64,000 nucleotides of DNA from Hydractinia symbiolongicarpus (lineage: Eukaryota; Cnidaria; Hydrozoa; Anthoathecata; Hydractiniidae). Below, in pieces: positions 1 to 10,600 of the stretch. The translations under genes were made by a program, and so were the position numbers. The notes beneath the pieces were generated by a model. It was given only the letters and a program-made list of their open reading frames with translations, was not told the origin of the DNA and did not search any database. The stretch is from positions 5,458,001 to 5,522,000 of the forward strand of contig NC_079877.1 of NCBI RefSeq assembly GCF_029227915.1. Reading direction: 5' to 3'. Position 1 is the stretch's first letter; every line of letters begins with the position of its first letter.

Positions 1-14
1 CCCGGACTCGGCCC

Positions 15-32
15 GTATAGTCAAAAGTATAC
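15..32. other. Conserved dyad GTATA-GTCAAAAG-TATAC
   Basis: The first block of most monomers contains a 5 bp inverted repeat, GTATA/TATAC, around an 8-base spacer, right after the GC-rich CCCGGACTCGGCCC. It is kept in types T1, T4, T5, T7 and T8. T2 changes it to GTATAGTCGAATGTATATAAAG, which removes the terminal C pairing, and T3 begins GCATAG. Function is unknown. Confidence 0.45.
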
Positions 33-202
33 AAGGAAAGTACCCAGGGAGTAAACTCATTTCCCAATCGAATTTTTAATTATTATTTCACCACTAAAGC
101 CCATGAGACTTGTAGTTTTTAAAAATGTTTTCATTTTTGATGAGACGCGGAATAAAAGAAGTTTAATCGCCGGCAAACGAAAACCCGCGATTTCCCGTAA
201 AT

Positions 203-405
203 CCCGGACTCGGCCCGTATAGTCAAAAGTATACAAGGAAAGTACCCAGTGAGTAAACTCATTTCCCGAACGAATTCTTAAATTATTTTTTCACCACTAA
301 AACGCATGAGACTAGTAGTTTTCAGAAATGTTTTCATTTTTGATGAGACGCTTAATGAAAGTGGTTTAATCGCCGGCAAACGAAAACCCGCGATTTCCTG
401 TAAAT
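203..405 (+). repeat. Monomer type T1 (203 bp), first of the T1-T2-T3 trio
   Basis: T1 is marked by ACAAGGAAAG, CCCAGTGAG, TTTTCAGAAATG, CTTAATGAAAGTGG (other types have CTGAATAAAAGAAG) and CGATTTCCTGTAAAT at the end. This copy also has GAATTC at 272 and GACTAGTAG at 308-316. Both recur only in the copy 2,637 bp (13 monomers) downstream, at 2,909 and about 2,945, so those two copies share a recent ancestor. T1 is followed by T2 in almost every occurrence in the left domain. Confidence 0.85.
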
Positions 406-608
406 CCCGGGCTTGGCCCGTATAGTCGAATGTATATAAAGAAAGTACCCTGTGAGTAAACTCATTTCCAATACGATTTTTTAAATTATCTTTTCACCAC
501 TAAAACGCTTGAGACTTGTAATTTTCAAAAATGTTTTCATTTTTGATGAGACGCTAAATAAAAGAAGTTTAATCGCCGGCAAACGAAAACCCGCCATTTC
601 CCGTAAAC
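406..608 (+). repeat. Monomer type T2 (203 bp), the most diverged type, with TATATAAAG
   Basis: T2 opens with CCCGGGCTTGGCCC instead of CCCGGACTCGGCCC and continues with GTCGAATGTATATAAAG, CCCTGTGAG, TTCCAATACG or TTCCAAAACG, TTATCTTTTCACC, ACGCTTGAG, TTGTAATTTTC, CGCTAAATAAAAG and CGCCATTTCCCGTAAAC. These changes travel together along the whole monomer, so T2 is a true subfamily when the phase is set at CCCGG. The CCATTTCCCGTAAACCCC end breaks the GATTT/AAATC dyad found in the other types. In the left domain the TATA-like variant is almost always intact. Confidence 0.85.
433..441 (+). promoter_or_regulatory. TATA-like TATATAAAG in T2 monomers (first of 28)
   Basis: Where other types read GTATACAAAG, T2 reads GTATATAAAG, matching the eukaryotic TATAWAAR consensus. 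I find intact copies starting at 433, 2055, 3070, 3882, 5508, 8353, 11399, 12211, 14242, 15257, 16069, 16881, 18099, 19723, 21550, 22769, 23176, 24802, 25207, 27238, 27645, 29271, 29676, 31096, 38812, 40031, 41453 and 55664. Two T2 copies (about 12,008 and 15,054) read TATATAGAG. A TATA match alone in A/T-rich DNA is weak evidence for a promoter, and none of the usual supporting elements is apparent. Confidence 0.2.
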
Positions 609-812
609 CCCGGACTCGGCCCGCATAGTCAAAAGTATACAAAGAAAGTACCCAGGGTGTAAACTCATTTCCCGAACGATTTTTTAAATTATTTTATTCA
701 CCACTAAAGCCCATGAGACTTGTAGTATTTAAAAATATTTTCATTTTTGATGAGACGCTGAATAAAAGAAGTTTAATCGCCGGCAAACGAAAACCCGCGA
801 CTTCCCGTAAAT
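609..812 (+). repeat. Monomer type T3 (204 bp), last of the T1-T2-T3 trio
   Basis: T3 is marked by GGCCCGCATAG, CCCAGGGTGTAAAC, TTATTTTATTCACC (one extra base, giving 204 bp), AAAGCCCATGAG, TAGTATTTAAAAATATTTTC and GCGACTTCCCGTAAAT. The next monomer usually begins CTCGATCCG in the left domain or CTCGACCCG elsewhere. TTTAAAAATATTTTCATTTTT replaces the usual AAAAATGTTTTCATTTTT, so the 7 bp dyad is mismatched here. A relative with CACTACTAAAACGCATGAGATTTG follows T2 instead at about 4.15, 5.77, 8.62, 17.15, 23.03, 23.44, 27.5 and 27.9 kb. Confidence 0.8.
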
Positions 813-1015
813 CCCGGACTCGATCCGTATAGTCGAAAGTATACAAAGAAAGTACCCAGGGAGTAAACTCATTTCCCGAACGATTTTTTAAATTATTTTT
901 TCACCACTAAAACGCATGAGACTTGCAGTTTCTAAAAATGTTTTCATTTTTGATGAGACGCTGAATAAAAGAAGTTTATTGGCCTGCAAACGAAAACTTG
1001 CGATTTCCCGTAAAT
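813..1015 (+). repeat. Reference monomer (203 bp), type T4
   Basis: This copy serves as the reference, with the phase starting at CCCGGA. In order it holds: a GC-rich block (813-835); a GTATA...TATAC dyad region; a purine-rich AAAGAAAG stretch; CCCAGGGAGTAAACTCATTTCCC; an A/T tract around 884-902 where most one-base length changes fall; CACCACTAAAACGCATGAGACTTG; the dyad AAAAATG-TTTT-CATTTTT (934-951); a second ATGAGAC (953-959); an AATAAAAGAAG purine stretch; and a CpG-rich end with CGATTTCCCGTAAAT. I count 74 G+C of 203 (36.5%) and 11 CpG against about 6.7 expected. It differs from the commonest form by CTCGATCC in the first block and TTATTGGCC near the end. Confidence 0.9.
934..951. other. 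Conserved dyad AAAAATG-TTTT-CATTTTT (one per monomer)
   Basis: A perfect 7 bp inverted repeat with a TTTT loop sits between the two ATGAGAC motifs of the monomer. It is preserved in most of the ~315 copies. Exceptions are T3 (AAAAATATTTTCATTTTT), copies with CAGAAATG or CAAGAATG, and scattered TTTACATTTTT copies. Copies reading AAAAATGATTTCATTTTT keep the stem and change only the loop. It could form a small cruciform or be a symmetric protein site, or be a chance feature inherited from the founder monomer. Confidence 0.55.
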
Positions 1016-1217
1016 CCCGGACTCGGCCCGTATAGTCAAAAGTATACAAAGAAAGTACCCAGGGAGTAAACTCATTTCCCAATCGAATTTTTAATTATTA
1101 TTTCACCACTAAAGCCCATGAGACTTGTAGTTTTTAAAAATGTTTTCATTTTTGATGAGATGCTGAATAAAAGAAGTTTATTCGCCTGCAAACGAAAACT
1201 TGCGATTTCCCGTAAAT
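1016..1217 (+). repeat. Monomer type T5 (202 bp), AAAGCCCATGAG form
   Basis: T5 has CGAATTTTTAATTATTATTTCACC, one base shorter than the usual tract, and AAAGCCCATGAG rather than AAAACGCATGAG, with TAGTTTTTAAAAATG. Together with T4-like ACGCATGAG copies it forms the bulk of the array in both domains. In many copies the two forms alternate, giving a local two-monomer rhythm. Here the downstream half has GAGATGCTG and TTATTCGCCTGC. Confidence 0.75.
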
Positions 1218-3127
1218 CCCGGACTCGGCCCGTATAGTCAAAATTATACAAAGAAAGTACCCAGGGAGTAAACTCATTTCCCAAACGAATTTTTAATTAT
1301 TATTTCACCACTAAAGCCCATGAGACTTGTAGTTTTTAAAAATGTTTTCATTTTTGATGAGACGCGGAATAAAAGAAGTTTAATCGCCGGCAAACGAAAA
1401 CCCGCGATTTCCCGTAAATCCCGGACTCGGCCCGTATAGTCAAAAGTATACAAGGAAAGTACCCAGTGAGTAAACTCATTTCCCGAACGAATTTTTAAAT
1501 TATTTTTTCACCACTAAAACGCATGAGACTTGTAGTTTTCAGAAATGTTTTCATTTTTGATGAGACGCTGAATAAAAGAAGTTTAATCGCCTGCAAACGA
1601 AAACTTGCGATTTCCCGTAAATCCCGGACTCGGCCCGTATAGTCAAAAGTATACAAAGAAAAAACCCAGGGAGTAAACTCATTTCCCAAACGAATTTTTA
1701 ATTATTATTTCACCACTAAAGCCCATGAGACTTGTAGTTTTTAAAAATGTTTTCATTTTTGATGAGACGCGGAATAAAAGAAGTTTAATCGCCGGCAAAC
1801 GAAAACCCGCGATTTCCCGTAAATCCCGGACTCGGCCCGTATAGTCAAAAGTATACAAGGAAAGTACCCAGTGAGTAAACTCATTTCCCGAACGAATTTT
1901 TAAATTATTTTTTCACCACTAAAACGCATGAGACTTGTAGTTTTCAGAAATGTTTTCATTTTTGATGAGACGCTTAATGAAAGTGGTTTAATCGCCGGCA
2001 AACGAAAACCCGCGATTTCCTGTAAATCCCGGGCTTGGCCCGTATAGTCGAATGTATATAAAGAAAGTACCCTGTGAGTAAACTCATTTCCAATACGATT
2101 TTTTAAATTATCTTTTCACCACTAAAACGCTTGAGACTTGTAATTTTCAAAAATGTTTTCATTTTTGATGAGACGCTAAATAAAAGAAGTTTAATCGCCG
2201 GCAAACGAAAACCCGCCATTTCCCGTAAACCCCGGACTCGGCCCGCATAGTCAAAAGTATACAAAGAAAGTACCCAGGGTGTAAACTCATTTCCCGAACG
2301 ATTTTTTAAATTATTTTATTCACCACTAAAGCCCATGAGACTTGTAGTATTTAAAAATATTTTCATTTTTGATGAGAGGCTGAATAAAAGAAGTTTAATC
2401 GCCGGCAAACGAAAACCCGCGACTTCCCGTAAATCCCGGACTCGATCCGTATAGTCGAAAGTATACAAAGAAAGTACCCAGGGAGTAAACTCATTTCCCG
2501 AACGATTTTTTAAATTATTTTTTCACCACTAAAACGCATGAGACTTGCAGTTTCTAAAAATGTTTTCATTTTTGATGAGACGCTGAATAAAAGAAGTTTA
2601 TTGGCCTGCAAACGAAAACTTGCGATTTCCCGTAAATCCCGGACTCGGCCCGTATAGTCAAAAGTATACAAAGAAAGTACCCAGGGAGTAAACTCATTTC
2701 CCAATCGAATTTTTAATTATTATTTCACCACTAAAGCCCATGAGACTTGTAGTTTTTAAAAATGTTTTCATTTTTGATGAGACGCGGAATAAAAGAAGTT
2801 TAATCGCCGGCAAACGAAAACCCGCGATTTCCCGTAAATCCCGGACTCGGCCCGTATAGTCAAAAGTATACAAGGAAAGTACCCAGTGAGTAAACTCATT
2901 TCCCGAACGAATTCTTAAATTATTTTTTCACCACTAAAACGCATGAGACTAGTAGTTTTCAGAAATGTTTTCATTTTTGATGAGACGCTTAATGAAAGTG
3001 GTTTAATCGCCGGCAAACGAAAACCCGCGATTTCCTGTAAATCCCGGGCTTGGCCCGTATAGTCGAATGTATATAAAGAAAGTACCCTGTGAGTAAACTC
3101 ATTTCCAATACGATTTTTTAAATTATC

Positions 3128-6100
3128 TTTTCACCACTAAAACGCATGAGACTTGTAGTTTTCAAAAATGATTTCATTTTTGATCAGACGCTGAATAAAA
3201 GAAGTTTAATCGCCGGCAAACGAAAACCTGCGATTTCCCGTAAATCCCAGACTCGGCCCGTATAGTCAAAAGTATACAAAGAAAGTACCCAGGGTGTAAA
3301 CTCATTTCCCGAACGATTTTTTAAATTATTTTTTCACCACTAAAACGCATGAGACTTGTAGTTTTCAAAAATGTTTTCATTTTTGATGAGACGCTGAATA
3401 AAAGAAGTTTAATCGCCGGCAAACGAAAACCTGCGATTTCCCGTAAATCCCGTACCTGGCCCGTATAGTCAAAAGTATACAAAGAAAGTACCCAGGGAGT
3501 AAACTCATTTCCCAAACGATTTTTTAAATTATTATTTCACCACTAAAGCCCATGAGACTTGTAGTTTTTAAAAATGTTTTCATTTTTGATGAGACGCTGA
3601 ATAAAAGAAGTTTAATCGCCTGCAAACGAAAACTTGCGATTTCCCGTAAATCCCGGACTCGGCCCGTATAGTCAAAAGTATACAAAGAAAGTACCCAGGG
3701 AGTAAACTCATTTCCCAAACGAATTTTTAAATTATTATTTCACCACTAAAGCCCATGAGACTTGTAGTTTTTAAAAATGTTTTCATTTTTGATGAGACGC
3801 TTAATGAAAGTGGTTTAATCGCCGGCAAACGAAAACCCGCGATTTCCTGTAAATCCCGGGCTTGGCCCGTATAGTCGAATGTATATAAAGAAAGTACCCT
3901 GTGAGTAAACTCATTTCCAAAACGATTTTTTAAATTATCTTTTCACCACTAAAACGCTTGAGACTTGTAATTTTCAAAAATATTTTCATTTTTGATGAGA
4001 CGCTAAATAAAAGAAGTTTAATCGCCGGCAAACGAAAACCCGCCATTTCCCGAAAACCCCGGACTCGGCCCGCATAGTCAAAAGTATACAAAGAAAGTAC
4101 CCAGGGTGTAAACTCATTTCCCGAACGATTTTTTAAATTATTTTATTCACTACTAAAACGCATGAGATTTGTAGTTTTCAAAAATGTTTTCATTTTTGAT
4201 GAGACGCTGAATAAAAGAAGTTTAATCGCCGGCAAACGAAAACCTGCGATTTCCCGTAAATCCCGTACTCGGTCCGTATAGTCAAAAGTATACAAAGAAA
4301 GTACCCAGGGAGTAAACTCATTTCCCAAACGATTTTTTTAAATTATTATTTCACCACTAAAGCCCATGAGACTTGTAGTTTTTAAAAATGTTTTCATTTT
4401 TGATGAGACGCTGAATAAAAGAAGTTTAATCGCCGGCAAACGAAAACCTGCGATTTTCCGTAAATCCCGTACTCGGCCCGTATAGTCAAAAGTATACAAA
4501 GAAAGTACCCAGGGAGTAAACTCATTTCCCAAACGATTTTTTAAATTATTATTTCACCACTAAAGCCCATGAAACTTGTAGTTTTTAAAAATGTTTTCAT
4601 TTTTGATGAGACGCTGAATAAAAGAAGTTTAATCGCCTGCAAACGAAAACCTGCGATTTCCCGTAAATCCCGGACTCGGCCCGTATAGTCAAAAGTACAC
4701 AAGGAAAGTACCCGGTGAGTAAACTCATTTCCCTAACGATTTTTTAAATTATTTTTTCACCACTAAAACGCATGAGACTTGTAGTTTTCAAAAATGATTT
4801 CATTTTTGATCAGACGCTGAATAAAAGAAGTTTAATCGCCGGCAAACGAAAACCTGCGATTTCCCGTAAATCCCAGACTCGGCCCGTATAGTCAAAAGTA
4901 TACAAAGAAAGTACCCAGGGTGTAAACTCATTTCCCGAACGATTTTTTAAATTATTTTTTCACCACTAAAACGCATGAGACTTGTAGTTTTCAAAAATGT
5001 TTTCATTTTTGATGAGACGCTGAATAAAAGAAGTTTAATCGCCGGCAAACGAAAACCTGCGATTTCCCGTAAATCCCGTACCTGGCCCGTATAGTCAAAA
5101 GTATACAAAGAAAGTACCCAGGGAGTAAACTCATTTCCCAAACGATTTTTTAAATTATTATTTCACCACTAAAGCCCATGAGACTTGTAGTTTTTAAAAA
5201 TGTTTTCATTTTTGATGAGACGCTGAATAAAAGAAGTTTAATCGCCTGCAAACGAAAACTTGCGATTTCCCGTAAATCCCGGACTCGGCCCGTATAGTCA
5301 AAAGTATACAAAGAAAGTACCCAGGGAGTAAACTCATTTCCCAAACGAATTTTTAAATTATTATTTCACCACTAAAGCCCATGAGACTTGTAGTTTTTAA
5401 AAATGTTTTCATTTTTGATGAGACGCTTAATGAAAGTGGTTTAATCGCCGGCAAACGAAAACCCGCGATTTCCTATAAATCCCGGGCTTGGCCCGTATAG
5501 TCGAATGTATATAAAGAAAGTACCCTGTGAGTAAACTCATTTCCAAAACGATTTTTTAAATTATCTTTTCACCACTAAAACGCTTGAGACTTGTAATTTT
5601 CAAAAATATTTTCATTTTTGATGAGACGCTAAATAAAAGAAGTTTAATCGCCGGCAAACGAAAACCCGCCATTTCCCGAAAACCCCGGACTCGGCCCGCA
5701 TAGTCAAAAGTATACAAAGAAAGTACCCAGGGTGTAAACTCATTTCCCGAACGATTTTTTAAATTATTTTATTCACTACTAAAACGCATGAGATTTGTAG
5801 TTTTCAAAAATGTTTTCATTTTTGATGAGACGCTGAATAAAAGAAGTTTAATCGCCGGCAAACGAAAACCTGCGATTTCCCGTAAATCCCGTACTCGGTC
5901 CGTATAGTCAAAAGTATACAAAGAAAGTACCCAGGGAGTAAACTCATTTCCCAAACGATTTTTTTAAATTATTATTTCACCACTAAAGCCCATGAGACTT
6001 GTAGTTTTTAAAAATGTTTTCATTTTTGATGAGACGCTGAATAAAAGAAGTTTAATCGCCGGCAAACGAAAACCTGCGATTTTCCGTAAATCCCGTACTC

Positions 6101-6379
6101 GGCCCGTATAGTCAAAAGTATACAAAGAAAGTACCCAGGGAGTAAACTCATTTCCCAAACGATTTTTTAAATTATTATTTCACCACTAAAGCCCATGAAA
6201 CTTGTAGTTTTTAAAAATGTTTTCATTTTTGATGAGACGCTGAATAAAAGAAGTTTAATCGCCTGCAAACGAAAACCTGCGATTTCCCGTAAATCCCGGA
6301 CTCGGCCCGTATAGTCAAAAGTACACAAGGAAAGTACCCGGTGAGTAAACTCATTTCCCTAACGAATTTTTAAATTATT
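3128..6379. repeat. Tandem duplication of 8 monomers (1,626 bp)
   Basis: Copy A is about 3,128-4,753 and copy B about 4,754-6,379. The rare state TTTTTGATCAGACG occurs at about 3,180 and again 1,626 bp later. The copies are near-identical; the one internal difference I noted is G at 3,849 versus A at 5,475. Matching stops at 3,127 (C versus T at 4,753) on the left, and weakens at 4,740/6,366 on the right. Confidence 0.88.
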
Positions 6380-9300
6380 TTTTCACCACTAAAACGCATG
6401 AGACTTGTAGTTTTCAAAAATGTTTTCATTTTTGATGAGACGCTGAATAAAAGAAGTTTAATCGCCGGCAAACGAAAACCTGCGATTTTCCGTAAATCCC
6501 GGACTCGTCCCGTATAGTCAAAAGTATACAAAGAGAGTACCCAGGGTGTAAACTCACTTCCCGAACGATTTTTTAATATATTTTTTCACCACTAAAACGC
6601 ATGAGACTTGTAGTTTTCAAAAATGTTTTCATTTTTGATGAGACGCTGAATAAAAGAAGTTTATTCGCCTGCAAACGAAAACTTGCGATTTCCCGTAAAT
6701 CCCGGACTCGGCCCGTATAGTCAAAAGTATACAAAGAAAGTACCCAGGGAGTAAACTCATTTCCCAAACGAATTTTTAATTATTATTTCACCACTAAAGC
6801 CCATGAGACTTGTAGTTTTTAAAAATGTTTTCATTTTTGATGAGACGCGGAATAAAAGAAGTTTAATCGCCGGCAAACGAAAACCCGCGATTTCCCGTAA
6901 ATCCCGGACTCGGCCCGTATAGTCAAAAGTATACAAGGAAAGTACCCAGGGTGTAAACTCATTTCCCGAACGATTTTTTAAATTATTTTATTCACCACTA
7001 AAGCCCATGAGACTTGTAGTATTTAAAAATATTTTCATTTTTGATGAGACGCTGAATAAAAGAAGTTTAATCGCCGGCAAACGAAAACCCGCGACTTCCC
7101 GTAAATCCCGGACTCGATCCGTATAGTCAAAAGTATACAAAGAAAGTACCCAGGGAGTAAACTCATTTCCAATACGATTTTTTAAATTATCTTTTCACCA
7201 CTAAAACGCTTGAGACTTGTAATTTTCAAAAATGTTTTCATTTTTGATGAGACGCTAAATAAAAGAAGTTTAATCGCCGGCAAACGAAAACCCGCCATTT
7301 CCCGTAAACCCCGGACTCGGCCCGCATAGTGAAAAGTATACAAAGAAAGTACCCATGGTGTAAACTCATTTCCCGAACGATTTTTTAAATTATTTTATTC
7401 ACCACTAAAGCCCATGAGACTTGTAGTATTTAAAAATATTTTCATTTTTGATGAGACGCTGAATAAAAGAAGTTTAATCGCCGGCAAACGAAAACCTGCG
7501 ACTTCCCGTAAATCCCGGACTCGATCCGTATAGTCAAAAGTATACAAAGAAAGTACCCAGGGAGTAAACTCATTTCCCGAACGATTTTTTAAATTATTTT
7601 TTCACCACTAAAACGCATGAGACTTGTAGTTTTTAAAAATGTTTTCATTTTAAATGAGCCGCTGAATAAAAGAAGTTTAATTGCCGGCAAACGAAAACCC
7701 GCGATTTCCCGTAAATCCCGGACTCGGCGCGTATAGTTAAAAGTATACAAAGAAAGTACCCAGTGAGTAAACTCATTTCCCGAACGATTTTTTAAATTAC
7801 TTTTTCACCACTAAAACGCATGATACTTGTAGTTTTCAAAAATGATTTCATTTTTGATGAGACGCTGAATAAAAGAAGTTTAATCGCCTGCAAACGAAAA
7901 CCTGCGATTTCCCGTAAATCCCGGACTCGGCCCGTATAGTCAAAAGTATACAAAGAAAGTACCCAGGGAGTAAACTCATTTCCCAAACGATTTTTTAAAC
8001 TGTTATTTCACCACTAAAGCCCATGAGACTTGTAGTTTTTAAAAATGTTTTCATTTTTGATGAGACGCTGAATAAAAGAAGTTTAATCGCCTGCAAACGA
8101 AAACTTGCGATTTCCCGTAAATCCCGGACTCGGCCCGTATAGTCAAAAGTATACAAAGAAAGTACCCAGGGAGTAAACTCATTTCCCAAACGAATTTTTA
8201 AATTATTATTTCACCACTAAAGCCCATGAGACTTGTAGTTTTTAAAAATGTTTTCATTTTTGATGAGACGCTTAATGAAAGTGGTTTAATCGCCGGCAAA
8301 CGAAAACCCGCGATTTCCTGTAAATCCCGGGCTTGGCCCGTATAGTCGAATGTATATAAAGAAAGTACCCTGTGAGTAAACTCATTTCCAAAACGATTTT
8401 TTAAATTATCTTTTCACCACTAAAACGCTTGAGACTTGTAATTTTCAAAAATATTTTCATTTTTGATGAGACGCTAAATAAAAGAAGTTTAATCGCCGGC
8501 AAACGAAAACCCGCCATTTCCCGAAAACCCCGGACTCGGCCCGCATAGTCAAAAGTATACAAAGAAAGTACCCAGGGTGTAAACTCATTTCCCGAACGAT
8601 TTTTTAAATTATTTTATTCACTACTAAAACGCATGAGATTTGTAGTTTTCAAAAATGTTTTCATTTTTGATGAGACGCTGAATAAAAGAAGTTTAATCGC
8701 CGGCAAACGAAAACCTGCGATTTCCCGTAAATCCCGTACTCGGTCCGTATAGTCAAAAGTATACAAAGAAAGTACCCAGGGAGTAAACTCATTTCCCAAA
8801 CGATTTTTTTAAATTATTATTTCACCACTAAAGCCCATGAGACTTGTAGTTTTTAAAAATGTTTTCATTTTTGATGAGACGCTGAATAAAAGAAGTTTAA
8901 TCGCCGGCAAACGAAAACCTGCGATTTTCCGTAAATCCCGTACTCGGCCCGTATAGTCAAAAGTATACAAAGAAAGTACCCAGGGAGTAAACTCATTTCC
9001 CAAACGATTTTTTAAATTATTATTTCACCACTAAAGCCCATGAAACTTGTAGTTTTTAAAAATGTTTTCATTTTTGATGAGACGCTGAATAAAAGAAGTT
9101 TAATCGCCTGCAAACGAAAACCTGCGATTTCCCGTAAATCCCGGACTCGGCCCGTATAGTCAAAAGTACACAAGGAAAGTACCCGGTGAGTAAACTCATT
9201 TCCCTAACGAATTTTTAAATTATTTTTTCACCACTAAAACGCATGAGACTTGTAGTTTTCAAAAATGTTTTCATTTTTGATGAGACGCTGAATAAAAGAA

Positions 9301-10600
9301 GTTTAATCGCCGGCAAACGAAAACCTGCGATTTTCCGTAAATCCCGGACTCGTCCCGTATAGTCAAAAGTATACAAAGAGAGTACCCAGGGTGTAAACTC
9401 ACTTCCCGAACGATTTTTTAATATATTTCTTCACCACTAAAACGCATGAGACTTGTAGTTTTCAAAAATGTTTTCATTTTTGATGAGACGCTGAATAAAA
9501 GAAGTTTATTCGCCTGCAAACGAAAACTTGCGATTTCCCGTAAATCCCGGACTCGGCCCGTATAGTCAAAAGTATACAAAGAAAGTACCCAGGGAGTAAA
9601 CTCATTTCCCAAACGAATTTTTAATTATTATTTCACCACTAAAGCCCATGAGACTTGTAGTTTTTAAAAATGTTTTCATTTTTGATGAGACGCGGAATAA
9701 AAGAAGTTTAATCGCCGGCAAACGAAAACCCGCGATTTCCCGTAAATCCCGGACTCGGCCCGTATAGTCAAAAGTATACAAGGAAAGTACCCAGGGTGTA
9801 AACTCATTTCCCGAACGATTTTTTAAATTATTTTATTCACCACTAAAGCCCATGAGACTTGTAGTATTTAAAAATATTTTCATTTTTGATGAGACGCTGA
9901 ATAAAAGAAGTTTAATCGCCGGCAAACGAAAACCCGCGACTTCCCGTAAATCCCGGACTCGATCCGTATAGTCAAAAGTATACAAAGAAAGTACCCAGGG
10001 AGTAAACTCATTTCCAATACGATTTTTTAAATTATCTTTTCACCACTAAAACGCTTGAGACTTGTAATTTTCAAAAATGTTTTCATTTTTGATGAGACGC
10101 TAAATAAAAGAAGTTTAATCGCCGGCAAACGAAAACCCGCCATTTCCCGTAAACCCCGGACTCGGCCCGCATAGTGAAAAGTATACAAAGAAAGTACCCA
10201 TGGTGTAAACTCATTTCCCGAACGATTTTTTAAATTATTTTATTCACCACTAAAGCCCATGAGACTTGTAGTATTTAAAAATATTTTCATTTTTGATGAG
10301 ACGCTGAATAAAAGAAGTTTAATCGCCGGCAAACGAAAACCTGCGACTTCCCGTAAATCCCGGACTCGATCCGTATAGTCAAAAGTATACAAAGAAAGTA
10401 CCCAGGGAGTAAACTCATTTCCCGAACGATTTTTTAAATTATTTTTTCACCACTAAAACGCATGAGACTTGTAGTTTTTAAAAATGTTTTCATTTTAAAT
10501 GAGCCGCTGAATAAAAGAAGTTTAATTGCCGGCAAACGAAAACCCGCGATTTCCCGTAAATCCCGGACTCGGCGCGTATAGTTAAAAGTATACAAGGAAA
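5165..10600. repeat. 14-monomer unit (2,845 bp), two copies
   Basis: 5,165-7,755 matches 8,010-10,600 at a shift of 2,845 bp. Shared rare states include CATTTTAAATGAGCCGC (about 7,646 and 10,491), GGCGCGTATAGTTAAAAG, CATAGTGAAAAG with ACCCATGGTG, and ACTCGTCCCG. Noted differences are ATATTTTTTC versus ATATTTCTTC near 6,580/9,425, and A at 5,475 versus G at 8,320. The intervening 7,756-8,009 is unrelated at this shift and carries ATGATACTTG and AAATGATTTC, so the unit was itself built by an earlier exchange. Confidence 0.85.

Larger units (their letters stand above)
70..2778. repeat. 8-monomer unit (1,622 bp), two copies
   Basis: 70-1,156 matches 1,692-2,778 at a shift of 1,622 bp, which is eight monomers including several of 202 bp. 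Shared rare states include CTCGATCCGTATAGTCGAAAG (821 and 2,443), TTGCAGTTTCTAAAAATG and TTATTGGCC. Noted differences are GAATTC versus GAATTT, GACTAGTAG versus GACTTGTAG, and GAGACGCTG versus GAGAGGCTG (near 2,377). A second relation at a shift of 2,637 bp (13 monomers) joins about 37-508 to 2,674-3,145, so this segment is a mosaic of two exchange events. Confidence 0.8.

Noticed and set aside
7640-7660. AATAAA-like sequences (GAATAAAAG) as polyadenylation signals
   Set aside because: AATAAA occurs in nearly every monomer as part of CTGAATAAAAGAAG, so it follows from the base sequence and cannot mark transcript ends without RNA data.
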